Origin: Sinorhizobium fredii NGR234
Lineage (GTDB): Bacteria; Pseudomonadota; Alphaproteobacteria; Rhizobiales; Rhizobiaceae
NCBI RefSeq assembly: GCF_000018545.1
Contig: NC_012586.1
Location: 1,860,001 to 1,924,000 of the forward strand
Length of the DNA stretch: 64,000 nt
Direction of reading: 5' to 3'
The first letter of the stretch is position 1; every line of letters starts with the position of its first letter. The notes beneath the pieces are model-generated. The model had not been told where the DNA came from. It did not search any database and saw nothing but the letters and a program-made list of their open reading frames with translations. The position numbers and the translations under genes are program-made. This document shows, in pieces, positions 1 to 8,753 of the stretch.

Positions 1-242
1 AGCAGGATCAGAAAGGCCGAAACCGCCAGATTCCAGGCACTCCCATCGCTGGCGGAACCGGATACCACCGCATCGACGAGCCGGCCGGAATAGAGCGGCG
101 TCAGCACGTCGGCCAAAGTGGACAGGAGCACTGCGCCAAGAATGCCGGCAAGCCGTACCGGCTGCTTTTTCCAGTGCGCCCAGGAAAAGCGGAAAACATT
201 GCGGAAGGCGCGATCGCGCGCCGCAAAACGAGTAAACGCCAT
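1..242 (-). CDS. exsA: ExsA-like ABC exporter, N-terminal fragment cut by window edge
   Basis: Reading the minus strand from the ATG at 242 gives 80 codons that continue past base 1. The visible part starts MAFTRFAARDRAF and has a hydrophobic stretch followed by TPLYSGRLVDAV, typical of the first membrane helix of MsbA/NdvA-type ABC exporters. In S. meliloti the half-transporter gene exsA lies next to exoB, divergently, as here. ExsA is thought to move exopolysaccharide or lipid-linked material across the inner membrane, but its substrate is not proven. The ATPase domain is outside the window. Confidence 0.8.
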   Translation of the reverse strand, partial: MAFTRFAARDRAFRNVFRFSWAHWKKQPVRLAGILGAVLLSTLADVLTPLYSGRLVDAVVSGSASDGSAWNLAVSAFLIL

Positions 243-733
243 AGGATTTGCCCGGTGGCAGCGCACCGGCCTCAATATCTGGTCAGCGATGGAAATGCCG
301 CGAAAAGACGGTCAGTGCGGCATCAGTGACGCGGCGCGGTCTCCGAAAAAAGGAGCGGCCGGACGGTGCGGATCCCGTCGCGTGATCAGTAAGCGCAAGC
401 GCTCCCGGTCACGACTGCAGGATCGTGAGCCGTCCGTAGGGAGAAGGAATTGACAGTCATCGTAGCCTCCCTGATCTGATTGCCGGAGGACGGCTTATAG
501 TTGAAGACGGCCAAGGAGCCAAGCGTAAATATTGTGTTCCCTGCCATGCGATCGCAAACTGCTGCATGTCTGCCACAGTCGCAGCACCTTCGCCGAGGCG
601 AACCGTCGTTCGCCGTTGTGTGAAGTGCCATCTTTTGCAGAACTTACACACTGCGTTGGAAAATCGCCGCTATTGGTTGCGAAAGCCTGTGCGTTCCGTT
701 CCAATGTCCGAAAGTCATTCCCTGAGGTTGCCC
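243..733. other. exsA-exoB divergent intergenic region
   Basis: About 490 bases separate the divergent starts of exsA and exoB. The stretch must hold both promoters. The open frames in it (for example 118-453 plus and 386-631 minus) have arginine/serine-rich, low-complexity translations without recognisable domains, so I do not call them genes. No strong operator-like palindrome was seen. Confidence 0.5.
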
Positions 734-1714
734 GTGCAGAACAACAACATCCTCGTCGTCGGCGGTGCCGGCTATATCGGCTCCCATACCTGCCTCCGCC
801 TGGCCGAAAAGGGCTATAACCCGATCGTCTACGACAATCTTTCCAACGGCCACGAGGAATTCGTCCGCTGGGGCGTGCTGGAGAAGGGCGACATCCGCGA
901 CCGGCGGCGCCTCGACGAGGTGCTGGCCCGCCACAAACCGCGGGCAGTCCTGCATTTTGCGGCGATGATCGAAGTCGGCGAATCGGTCAAGGATCCGGTT
1001 GCCTTCTACGACAACAACGTCATCGGGACGCTGACCTTGTTGTCGGCGACGCTCGCCGCCGGCATCGAGGCTTTCGTCTTCTCCTCGACCTGCGCCACCT
1101 ATGGCTTGCCCGACAGCGTACCGATGGACGAAACGCACAAGCAGGCTCCGATCAACCCCTATGGCCGGACCAAGTGGGTTTGCGAGCAGGCGCTCAAGGA
1201 CTACGGCCTCTACAAGGGCCTGCGCTCCGTCATCCTGCGCTACTTCAACGCCGCCGGCGCCGATCTTGAGGGCCGCATCGGCGAATGGCACGAGCCGGAG
1301 ACGCATGCGATCCCGCTGGCGATCGACGCGGCGCTTGGCCGGCGCGACGGCTTCAAGGTCTTCGGAACGGACTATGAGACGCGCGACGGCACCTGCGTGC
1401 GCGACTATATCCATGTCCTCGACCTCGCCGATGCGCATGTGCGCGCCGTCGACTACCTGCTCGAGGGCGGCGACAGCGTCGAACTCAACCTCGGCACCGG
1501 CACCGGCACGACGGTGAAGGAGTTGCTCACGGCCATCGAAAAGGTCTCCAGGCGGCCATTCAATGTCAGTTATGTCGGGCGCCGCGACGGCGACTCGACG
1601 ACGCTCGTCGCCAACAACGACAAGGCCCGACAAGTCCTCGGCTGGGAGCCTCAGTACGATCTCGCGGCAATCACCGAGTCGGCCTGGAACTGGCATTCGC
1701 GCCGGAACGGCTGA
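734..1714 (+). CDS. exoB: UDP-glucose 4-epimerase ExoB
   Basis: A 326-aa NAD-dependent epimerase of the extended SDR family. It interconverts UDP-glucose and UDP-galactose in the cytoplasm and supplies the galactose donor for exopolysaccharide. The Rossmann glycine motif GGAGYIGSH is at residues 10-18, FSSTC near 116-120, and the catalytic YGRTK has Tyr-143 and Lys-147. The frame is open from 566, but the GTG at 734 follows GAGG with good spacing and gives the QNNNILVVGG start known from rhizobial ExoB; an ATG at 704 would add ten residues. The gene is convergent with exoZ, 21 bases apart. Confidence 0.95.
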   Translation: MQNNNILVVGGAGYIGSHTCLRLAEKGYNPIVYDNLSNGHEEFVRWGVLEKGDIRDRRRLDEVLARHKPRAVLHFAAMIEVGESVKDPVAFYDNNVIGTLTLLSATLAAGIEAFVFSSTCATYGLPDSVPMDETHKQAPINPYGRTKWVCEQALKDYGLYKGLRSVILRYFNAAGADLEGRIGEWHEPETHAIPLAIDAALGRRDGFKVFGTDYETRDGTCVRDYIHVLDLADAHVRAVDYLLEGGDSVELNLGTGTGTTVKELLTAIEKVSRRPFNVSYVGRRDGDSTTLVANNDKARQVLGWEPQYDLAAITESAWNWHSRRNG

Positions 1715-1735
1715 GGAAATCGACTCTCGCCGGGC

Positions 1736-2743
1736 CTAATCGGCGGCAGGGCCGGTGAGACCAACCGCTGCAGGCGGCGTCCGCCTGGGCTGCAGCAGGG
1801 GGCGTTCGAGAAGCGCGTAGGCTGCGATACCGGCTACGGTCCCCGACACGATCGCCAGGGCCATCGACATCAGCGGATGAATACCGAGCATGCTGCCCGC
1901 CTTGGCGACCACCGAGATCGCGAAGGCGTGCCACAGATAGATCGAATAGGACGCATTGCCGAGCAGGATCGGCAGGTGCAGCATCGGCACCCGCCCACTT
2001 GCCTCGAGCGACAGCGCGCCAAGAACCAACAGGACGGCCAGCGGCCCGATCGTCCGTTCATCGAAGGGAAGATGAAGGGATTCGATCAGGGCGAAGCCGC
2101 CAAGCGAAGAGGCGATCAGCAGAGAACCGGCCGCCACCCCGGGGACCCTACCCTTCAGCCAGAGTTCGCCGAGAATCATGCCCGCCACGAATTCGAGGAT
2201 GATCGGCCGGGTATAGGTCAACGACAGGGCATCCTCGAGGGGAGCGACCCCGCCGATCGTCACAAGCGCCACGAAGAGGCCGGCGATGGCCGGCAGGCGC
2301 CAATGGCGCGGCAACAGCAACGAGGCCGCGAATACGGCATAGAAGAGCATCTCGAAGTTCAGCGTCCAGCCCTGCACGAGCACCGGCCAGATCTCGCCGC
2401 TGCTCGGGGAACGGGCCGGAATGAAGAACAGCGATTTGAGGACGTGGTCGAGGCTCAGCACCAAATTGGGAAACAGGCTGGCCAGCGCGCCGGCGATCAT
2501 CACGGCCGTGGCAAACCAGTAGATCGGCACGATGCGGCGGATGCGATCCCAGATGAATTTGGCGGGGGTCAAGGGCCGGCGGTCACTGATGACCCACATG
2601 ATGAAGCCGCTGATGACGAAGAAGACGTCGACGCCGGCCGCACCGATTGCGAAATCGTGGCCGGTCTTCTCGGCGGCATGAAAGATCACGACCGCGAGCG
2701 CTGCCGCCGCCCGAAGATACTGGATCGCCCGGATCGTCCCCAT
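1736..2743 (-). CDS. exoZ: Exopolysaccharide acetyltransferase ExoZ (acyltransferase 3 family)
   Basis: A 335-aa multi-spanning membrane protein of the acyltransferase 3 family. ExoZ adds acetyl groups to the EPS repeat unit at the inner membrane. The family's N-terminal histidine lies in VIFHAAEKTG (His-22), followed by FFVISGFIMW and about ten hydrophobic segments. It is last in the minus-strand run exoY-exoF-exoQ-exoZ and starts 18 bases after exoQ stops, so it is probably co-transcribed. The succinyl transferase ExoH belongs to the same family, but the position next to exoB favours ExoZ. Confidence 0.9.
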   Translation of the reverse strand: MGTIRAIQYLRAAAALAVVIFHAAEKTGHDFAIGAAGVDVFFVISGFIMWVISDRRPLTPAKFIWDRIRRIVPIYWFATAVMIAGALASLFPNLVLSLDHVLKSLFFIPARSPSSGEIWPVLVQGWTLNFEMLFYAVFAASLLLPRHWRLPAIAGLFVALVTIGGVAPLEDALSLTYTRPIILEFVAGMILGELWLKGRVPGVAAGSLLIASSLGGFALIESLHLPFDERTIGPLAVLLVLGALSLEASGRVPMLHLPILLGNASYSIYLWHAFAISVVAKAGSMLGIHPLMSMALAIVSGTVAGIAAYALLERPLLQPRRTPPAAVGLTGPAAD

Positions 2744-2761
2744 CGCCCGCTCTGACCGTGA

Positions 2762-4042
2762 TCACATGCTGAGCCGCGGCCGGTAGGCCGATGCATGCCC
2801 GTCTCCCGGCCAAAGCCAGGTCACCACCTGGCGGCGGCGCGCGATCGTCAATTTCCCTGCGGTGAAGTACAGCAGGAAGGATCCGACATGGTACGGGTTC
2901 ATGATGTCGATCTCGACGAAGGAACGAATGAAGAGGAGCATGGCGATGCCGAACAGCACCATCGCTTCCGCATCACGGTCCTCGGACAGCAGGCGCTTCA
3001 GTTGCCCGAATACTGCGGTGAGCAGCAGCATCGTCAACAGCACCAAGCCGACCAGTCCGGTTTCGACGGCGGCCTCGATATAGGTGTTGTGAAAGTGGAA
3101 GCCGGAGCGGGCCGTGATGTAGAACTCTTCCCACAGGCGCTCCGCTTCGGAAAATCCCTGGACCCAATAGGCCTGGTAGCCGATGCCGAAGATCGGCGAA
3201 GCCTGCGCCGCTTCGACGCCTTGCTGCCACAGATAGGTACGCCCGGTGAGCGTCGAATCCTTGCCGAATGCGCCAAGGACGAGATCGATGGCACCGGCAT
3301 AGATCAGTGCCACGGCGGCAACGCTGCCGAACACCGCCACACCGATAAAGAGCCCCTTTCGGCTCGCCGGCTTCAGCGCGGTGATCGCCCGCATGCCGAC
3401 GCAAATCCCTAGAATTGCAACCGTCGTCAGCACCGACGTGGCCGATTGGGAAGCGAGCAGCGAGTAGGCGGCGATCGTTCCGGAGCCCCCGGCGGCGGCT
3501 CGCCAGACCCCCCGTTCTCCCAGGACGAAGACGGCCATCAAGGCGAAGTAGATGCCAAGCGAGGCATAGAAGCCCAGCTGGTTCTTGGAAGCGAATGCAC
3601 CGACGAAGCTGTATGTGCCGTCGAGCGCGTCGTAGTGGTGGACGCCGAAGAGCAGCGAATAGACGAGCACGATGGCAACGCCCGCAATGGCGCCGCGGGT
3701 GAGCGTGCGGATGTCGACCACCCGCATGGCAATGAGGGCGCAGACGATGTGGCTCAGATACTGGATGCCGGCACGCAGCGTCACACCGGGCGCGGCCGAC
3801 CAGAACATCGAAAGACAGGCAAGGATCACGAAGGCGAAGATCCACACGAACCTGCCGTAATTGCCGAGCACCTTGCGGTAGTCGACGAGAACGAGCGGCA
3901 GCCACAGGCCATAATAGGCGAGCACGGAAACCGGCCCGAAACGGGTCGAATAGGCGAAGACGAAGAGCGAAAGGGCAACGGCCGCGGTGCCGTAAAGCCC
4001 ATTCGCGTCAGGATCTATGAGGCTCGCCTTGCGGATCTGCAT
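2762..4042 (-). CDS. exoQ: Exopolysaccharide polymerase ExoQ (Wzy/O-antigen ligase family)
   Basis: A 426-aa polytopic inner-membrane protein with about ten to twelve hydrophobic segments and a large periplasmic loop near residues 280-330. ExoQ is the Wzy-like polymerase that joins EPS repeat units, needed for high-molecular-weight succinoglycan. The frame opens at 4069, but that start would lie inside exoF; the ATG at 4042 (MQIRKASLIDP) begins 4 bases after the exoF stop and is preferred. It is flanked by exoF upstream and exoZ downstream, as in S. meliloti. Confidence 0.9.
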   Translation of the reverse strand: MQIRKASLIDPDANGLYGTAAVALSLFVFAYSTRFGPVSVLAYYGLWLPLVLVDYRKVLGNYGRFVWIFAFVILACLSMFWSAAPGVTLRAGIQYLSHIVCALIAMRVVDIRTLTRGAIAGVAIVLVYSLLFGVHHYDALDGTYSFVGAFASKNQLGFYASLGIYFALMAVFVLGERGVWRAAAGGSGTIAAYSLLASQSATSVLTTVAILGICVGMRAITALKPASRKGLFIGVAVFGSVAAVALIYAGAIDLVLGAFGKDSTLTGRTYLWQQGVEAAQASPIFGIGYQAYWVQGFSEAERLWEEFYITARSGFHFHNTYIEAAVETGLVGLVLLTMLLLTAVFGQLKRLLSEDRDAEAMVLFGIAMLLFIRSFVEIDIMNPYHVGSFLLYFTAGKLTIARRRQVVTWLWPGDGHASAYRPRLSM

Positions 4043-4046
4043 GCAT

Positions 4047-5312
4047 TCACCGCATCGCCACTGCGGCATTGACCTTGATCACGTCACCGGGAAGCACCGG
4101 CGTCGTCTCGGTCGCGGCGATCTCCGCCGACTTTCCGTCCTGTTCGCGAATGATCGAATAGGTGATGTTTGCAGCCTGCTCGTCCAGTTGCGCCGCCTCG
4201 GCCGATTGCATGAGCGCCTCGGTCATCAGGTCGCGGCTGGTGCCGAGCTTCAGCGTCAGCGTGTCGAGTTCGGCCTCGGTGTTCTGCAGTTCCTGGGCGA
4301 GCTGGGCATCCCAGTCGTTGCGCAGATTGGATTCGTCCTGCGTCGCCTTGCTGACGTCCTGCTTGGCCTTCAGCGAATTCGTATCGATGTCGAGAAGCTG
4401 CGACTGCACGTCGGCAACCCGCTGCTCAAGCGAGAGCTTGCGCTGGCTCAGCGCCAGGCCCTTCTCGGCGAGGCTGTCGACCTTGTCGCGGTCCTCCATG
4501 GCGAGCTCGAGCTGACGCTGCTGCGTTTCGGCCTTCTTCGCGAGCGATTCGATCTCGCTCTGCAGCAGGGACTTGAGATCTGCCAGGGCGTCGAGCTGGC
4601 GGTCCTGCCGCTTGTCGCGCGAAACCATCAGCGCCGTCTCGCTTTCGAGCAACTTGTCGACGCCGGGGGCGTTCTTGAGTTCCTCGGGCAGCTCAATCTT
4701 GTCATGCTTGGCTATCTCCGCCTGCAGACGGGCACGCCGAATGAGCAGCCGGTTGCGCTCGGCAACCTGGACGGACGAATCGCCATTCGCGGCGATATAG
4801 TCGCGGGCGAAGCGCTGGCCGGTCGGGCCCCGGCGCAGCCCGCCGCTGAGGCTGACTGCCTTGAGGACCGTCAGATTGGGAGCGTAGGGGTACTCGCCAG
4901 GTGTCTCCACCTCGCCATAGAGATAGACCGGCCGGTATTGTGCCATTTCGACCGAGGCAGACGGCCGGTCGCGCAGACCGAACAGCTTCTGCATCTTGAT
5001 GCCGATCTCTTCGGCGACTTCCGTCGTCGTCCGGCCCGAGGCGGGCAGATCACCTACGAAAGGCAGCGACACGCTGCCCGATGCTCCGACCGTGTACTCG
5101 CCGCTGACGGCCGACCAATCCCGGACCGCGCCCTCGGCGGTCTGCCATTCGGCAACGCGAACCCGCAATTTGTCCATAACGCCGAGCCGATAGTCGTCCG
5201 CCCGGGCAACGGCGGCACCGGAGACGACAAGCGCCGCGCAGAGTGCGAGGCGGGCGAAATGGAGAAGCTTGCGGGAGCCGGCAGGCGCCCCTAGAACTCT
5301 TATCGATTGCAT
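4047..5312 (-). CDS. exoF: Polysaccharide export protein ExoF
   Basis: A 421-aa exported protein. The ATG at 5312 gives a signal peptide ending near the Ala/Arg-Ala-Asp region (about residues 15-40). Next comes a polysaccharide-export domain (YRLGVMDKLRVRVAEW), an SLBB-like segment around VYLYGEVETPGEYPY, and a long Gln/Glu/Lys-rich coiled coil over roughly residues 190-370. ExoF acts with ExoP and ExoQ in polymerisation and passage of EPS through the envelope; it is an OPX-like factor that S. meliloti also needs for an early synthesis step. Upstream codons to 5492 overlap exoY and are not coding. Confidence 0.93.
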   Translation of the reverse strand: MQSIRVLGAPAGSRKLLHFARLALCAALVVSGAAVARADDYRLGVMDKLRVRVAEWQTAEGAVRDWSAVSGEYTVGASGSVSLPFVGDLPASGRTTTEVAEEIGIKMQKLFGLRDRPSASVEMAQYRPVYLYGEVETPGEYPYAPNLTVLKAVSLSGGLRRGPTGQRFARDYIAANGDSSVQVAERNRLLIRRARLQAEIAKHDKIELPEELKNAPGVDKLLESETALMVSRDKRQDRQLDALADLKSLLQSEIESLAKKAETQQRQLELAMEDRDKVDSLAEKGLALSQRKLSLEQRVADVQSQLLDIDTNSLKAKQDVSKATQDESNLRNDWDAQLAQELQNTEAELDTLTLKLGTSRDLMTEALMQSAEAAQLDEQAANITYSIIREQDGKSAEIAATETTPVLPGDVIKVNAAVAMR

Positions 5313-5367
5313 TTGGGATTTTCCCGTTGCTTGACGTCTTGCTCTACCGCGAGCAGACGCCAAGATT

Positions 5368-6048
5368 TCAGTAGCTGCCGCGGGAGAGGCAGACGGCGGG
5401 GATCGTCTTGAAGACGATGACGAGGTCGGCAAGGAGCGACCAGTTCTGGACATAGTGCGTATCGAAGGCCACCCGGGTGGCATAGGACACATCGTTGCGG
5501 CCGCTGATCTGCCAGAGGCCGGTCAGGCCGGGACGCGAGCGCAGATAGAACTCCGCGGCCGAATCGTAGAGCTCCAGTTCATCTTCGACCACCGGGCGCG
5601 GGCCGACGATGCTCATCTCACCACGAATGATGTTGAGGAGCTGGGGCAGTTCATCGAGGCTGAGCTTGCGAAGGACGCTTCCGACCACGGTGACGCGCGG
5701 ATCGTCCTGCAGCTTGCGGGTCGTACGCCATTCCTCGTAGGCGGCAGGATTCGACTTGAAGAATTCCTGCAGGACCCGATCGCCGTTTTCCATCATCGTG
5801 CGGAACTTGAGGCACTTGAAGGTCTGGCCGTTATGGCCGATTCGGCGATGGCCGTAGAAAATGCTGCCGCCGTCCGAGAACTTAACCAGCCCCATGACGA
5901 GCAGGAAAAGCGGACTGAGGGCGATAAGTGCCAGGATGGCAATGAGAACGTCGAAGCTTCGCTTGGAGATTCCGCCGATCGGCCGGATTGCTCCGGTCTC
6001 CTGCGGAATAAAAAAAGCCGTAGTGGCCGAGCGAGTCGCGGACTTCAT
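5368..6048 (-). CDS. exoY: Undecaprenyl-phosphate galactosephosphotransferase ExoY
   Basis: A 226-aa bacterial sugar transferase (polyprenyl-phosphate hexose-1-phosphate transferase). It starts EPS repeat synthesis by moving galactose-1-phosphate from UDP-galactose to the lipid carrier. There is one N-terminal membrane segment (KRSFDVLIAILALIALSPLF), then FKCLKFRTM, the catalytic region LSLDELPQLLNIIRGEMS, IVGPRPVV, and RPGLTGLWQISGRNDVSY. The ATG at 6048 follows GGAGTCACC and gives the usual ExoY length; the frame extends to 6102 without a better start. It heads the exoYFQZ minus-strand run. Confidence 0.95.
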   Translation of the reverse strand: MKSATRSATTAFFIPQETGAIRPIGGISKRSFDVLIAILALIALSPLFLLVMGLVKFSDGGSIFYGHRRIGHNGQTFKCLKFRTMMENGDRVLQEFFKSNPAAYEEWRTTRKLQDDPRVTVVGSVLRKLSLDELPQLLNIIRGEMSIVGPRPVVEDELELYDSAAEFYLRSRPGLTGLWQISGRNDVSYATRVAFDTHYVQNWSLLADLVIVFKTIPAVCLSRGSY

Positions 6049-6826
6049 AGAGGTGACTCCATTTACGTTGGCGATTGTCGGTCCCGTGGGACGGGGCGTC
6101 ATCTAGCGCGAGTGTATGGTGAGAATTTGATTTTTGAAGGCGGAATGATGGCAGCGCCAGCGCGCCGTGCCCCAAAGCGATTTCGCGACTGCGCCAGGCG
6201 ACACTATTACCAAATTTTAAGTATATGGTTTGGAGATCACGTCTAAAATAGTTTGGCCCGGAAACGCGACATTCCAGCATCGGTGCACAAGCATTATTTG
6301 CGATGGCTAAAGTATTGTATTTGGCGGATCAATTTTTCACTCACCGCGACAGCAAACTGCTGCCGCCGTGATTTGACGAACGACGAATTCGCCGCCGTTT
6401 TTTGCATCGCATCATTTTGTTGCACTGCACATATTCTCAAGCACGAGGCCGGGCGCCTGTAACAAAAGTTGATCGGGAAAAATCGCTTCGACAGAAACAA
6501 AAGTCCCAACAATCAGAATGGCTTCGCGTTCTCCCCTGTGAATTTAGGGGCTTTGGGCTCGAGTCATCTTGACCCTCGGATTTCGCGGAAAAATAATCCC
6601 CCAAATCCGTTGAACATATCAGGGATTGTATCGTTTGGCAGATGGACCCGTTCGAATTGCTCGGTCTACTTAAAGATGACGGAAAGCTTTTCCGGTTAGG
6701 AACCGTAGCGACAAAGTTGCAATTTGCCGGTTGAAGAGACAAGCGACCGCTAATATAGTGGGAAACAGGAGCGAGGTTGGGAGTGCCATGGCGGTTCCAC
6801 GAGAAAATCAGAAGGCGGGGTAGGCA
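6049..6826. promoter_or_regulatory. exoY-exoX divergent regulatory region (about 780 bases)
   Basis: The region between exoY and exoX is clearly richer in A and T than its neighbours, with many A/T runs between 6180 and 6720. No convincing gene lies in it; frames such as 6294-6512 minus and 6469-6699 plus look random. In S. meliloti the matching region carries the exoY promoter and MucR and other regulator binding sites. The same role is inferred here. I could not fix individual promoters or binding sites by eye. Confidence 0.6.
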
Positions 6827-7117
6827 ATGTTCGCACCACGCTTCGTCGTGAGCATGTTGGGCGCGCTGGCGGCGTTTGCCATCGCGACCTATTTTCTCAC
6901 CGGATCAATCGCCTCCACGGCTGTTCAGACACTGCTCTGTGCCGTCCTGATACAGGTCGGCTATTTTCTTGCCGTGCTTTTCCTGGTGTGGAAGGAGGCA
7001 CGCGACCGCCGAAAATTATCCCCCGGCCAATTGCCGGCCGATCCGACGAATGACGAAAAGCAGACGGGCAAGCTTTCGCTGCGCCGGCTAAACCGCCCTC
7101 CCCACTTCAATTCCTGA
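6827..7117 (+). CDS. exoX: Exopolysaccharide production repressor ExoX
   Basis: A 96-aa small inner-membrane protein with two hydrophobic segments (about residues 5-25 and 33-55) and a basic, hydrophilic C-terminus. ExoX lowers EPS synthesis after translation, in a dosage-dependent balance with ExoY; R. leguminosarum PsiA/ExoX is the related protein. The start ATG follows a GGCGGGGTAGG ribosome site. It lies divergent to exoY, as in S. meliloti, and its length and sequence fit the family well. Confidence 0.92.
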   Translation: MFAPRFVVSMLGALAAFAIATYFLTGSIASTAVQTLLCAVLIQVGYFLAVLFLVWKEARDRRKLSPGQLPADPTNDEKQTGKLSLRRLNRPPHFNS

Positions 7118-7234
7118 CCGAGCGTCTCTCGGCCTCATTTCGCCACCGCGGAAAAATCTTGTCCTTTGACGCGTTTGCGACATGATCGCGATGCAAATTC
7201 CCGCGTGCCCGCTCCAGCACCCTGCGTCCTTCCA

Positions 7235-7315
7235 GGTCCACTCGGTCGCTGTAGCAGCTCGAATCGCTGCATGTCTTTGTCCTCCGATCGGTGCCGACCG
7301 AAGGCAAGGGGCAGC
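7235..7315 (+). repeat. Rhizobial intergenic repeat copy (CGCTGTAG/CTGCATG family), upstream of exoU
   Basis: Contains GGTCGCTGTAGCAGCTCGAA, then CGCTGCATGTCTTTGTCCT, and a downstream GACCGAAGGCAAGG arm. The same ordered blocks recur at 9826, 16590, 24796 and 31302 and on the minus strand near 43966. Such mosaic repeats are common between genes in Sinorhizobium. This copy directly precedes the exoU ribosome-binding site and may affect the transcript end or stability. Confidence 0.7.
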
Positions 7316-7361
7316 AGGACCCGCGCAACAAGACGCATCCGATGACCCGCTGGAGGCCCGT

Positions 7362-8387
7362 ATGACCGCAGCCGCGCCGACGAATGTCTGCATTATCATT
7401 GCCGCCAAGAACGCCGCCGGCACGATCGCCAAGGCGATCGCCTCGGCGCTCGCCGAACCGGAAGTCGCGGAAGTCGTCGTCATCGACGACGGCTCGACCG
7501 ACGATACCGCAGCCGTAGCGCGTGCCACCGCCGACGGCAGCGGACGTTTGAACGTCGTCCGCTTCGAAGAGAACCGTGGACCCGCCGCCGCCCGCAACCA
7601 CGCGATAGCGGTCTCGAAATCGCCGCTTCTTGGCATACTGGACGCCGACGATTTCTTCTTTGCGGGGCGGATGCATCAATTGCTTGCGCAGGACGGCTGG
7701 GATTTCATCGCCGACAACATTGCCTTCATCGATGCCGGGCAGGCAGCAGGTGCGGCCCGCAACATCGATCGCTTCGCGCCCAGTCCTCGCCTCCTCGATC
7801 TTGTCGGCTTTGTCGAAGGCAATATTTCGCGGCGTGGCGTGCGGCGCGGCGAGATCGGTTTCCTGAAACCGCTGATGCGGCGCTCGTTCCTGGACCAGTT
7901 CGACCTTCGCTATAATGAGACGTTGCGCCTCGGCGAGGACTTCGATCTCTATGCGCGGGCGCTCGCGCGCGGCGCGCGCTACAAGATCATTCATAGCTGC
8001 GGCTATGCCGCGGTGGTGCGGGGCGATTCCTTGAGCGGCAGCCACCGGACGATCGACTTGCGGCGCCTCTACGAGGCCGATCGCGCCATCCTCGCCGAAG
8101 CCCACCTGAGCGGCGAAGCCGCCGCGGTGCTCAGGCGGCACGAACGGCATATTCGCGACCGCTACGAGTTGCGGCATTTCCTGGACCTCAAGCGCGGCAA
8201 AGGGATTGCGAGCGCCTTCGCCTACGCGCTGGCACATCCGGGCGCCCTGCCGGCCATAGTCAGCGGAATCGTCGGCGACAAGACCGAGCGGTTCCGACGT
8301 TCCCGGTCACCCGCTCCGGTGGCGCTCGGCGGAACGGGCGATATACGCTACCTGCTCGATGCTCTTGCGTTGGAACGAGCGGAATAG
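7362..8387 (+). CDS. exoU: Glycosyltransferase ExoU (GT2 family)
   Basis: A 341-aa GT-A fold family 2 glycosyltransferase. In S. meliloti ExoU adds the sixth sugar, a beta-1,6-linked glucose, to the lipid-linked succinoglycan repeat at the cytoplasmic face. Visible marks are CIIIAAKNAAGTIAKAI, VVIDDGSTDD and the DXD-like LGILDADDFFF near residue 95, then the conserved SGSHRTIDL region. The frame is open from 7182, but the ATG at 7362 has TGGAGG five bases upstream and gives the known ExoU N-terminus. The expected downstream partners exoV, exoW and exoT are missing. Confidence 0.92.
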   Translation: MTAAAPTNVCIIIAAKNAAGTIAKAIASALAEPEVAEVVVIDDGSTDDTAAVARATADGSGRLNVVRFEENRGPAAARNHAIAVSKSPLLGILDADDFFFAGRMHQLLAQDGWDFIADNIAFIDAGQAAGAARNIDRFAPSPRLLDLVGFVEGNISRRGVRRGEIGFLKPLMRRSFLDQFDLRYNETLRLGEDFDLYARALARGARYKIIHSCGYAAVVRGDSLSGSHRTIDLRRLYEADRAILAEAHLSGEAAAVLRRHERHIRDRYELRHFLDLKRGKGIASAFAYALAHPGALPAIVSGIVGDKTERFRRSRSPAPVALGGTGDIRYLLDALALERAE

Positions 8388-8508
8388 GCGCGGCGGCTGA
8401 AGCGCTCCTCCGGCGACCGGTTGATCCTTGTTGCACATCGCGGCACCAGGAACGCTTTTCTCCGCGCAGCGTTACCCCGGCATGGTCAACAACTACCGGG
8501 ATATCGAA

Positions 8509-8583
8509 ATGAAAGGCATCGTTCTCTGGCTGATGGGTGTTCCCCTGATTGTCATTATCCTGCTCTACATGTTCGTTTTCTAA
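8509..8583 (+). CDS. 24-aa single-pass membrane microprotein
   Basis: ATG at 8509 to TAA at 8581 encodes MKGIVLWLMGVPLIVIILLY followed by MFVF, a single hydrophobic helix with a positive N-terminus. Very similar tiny proteins are, from memory, widespread in Rhizobiaceae. An in-frame ATG at 8482 would make it 33 aa. It ends 31 bases before a strong 13-bp hairpin (8614-8642), which supports it being an independent short transcript. Function unknown. Confidence 0.6.
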   Translation: MKGIVLWLMGVPLIVIILLYMFVF

Positions 8584-8613
8584 TCGCAAGCTCTTGGATT
8601 TTTTGACGAACGC

Positions 8614-8642
8614 TACTGAAAGGGTCGGCGACCCTTTCAGTA
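8614..8642 (+). terminator. Perfect 13-bp hairpin, likely terminator of the microprotein gene
   Basis: TACTGAAAGGGTC and its exact complement GACCCTTTCAGTA are separated by GGC. No T-run follows immediately, though T6 precedes the stem at 8599-8604. It may terminate from either direction or protect an RNA end. Confidence 0.5.
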
Positions 8643-8753
8643 CGCCTGCCGATATCCACCGGTCTCGAGGCCTCCCCCTAGCATTTGAAGGATGCGAACC
8701 GCGCCCACGGTGCGTTAGGTTCATCCCCTGAACAGCGGGCTGGATGGACGCGC

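Noticed and set aside
118..453. 111-aa frame between exsA and exoB
   Set aside because: Overlaps the exsA start on the other strand and is Arg/Ser-rich without domain or ribosome site.
644..1696. 350-aa open frame on the minus strand across exoB
   Set aside because: Shadow of exoB in a GC-rich gene; Arg/Asp/Val-rich with no domain, while the plus frame is a textbook epimerase.
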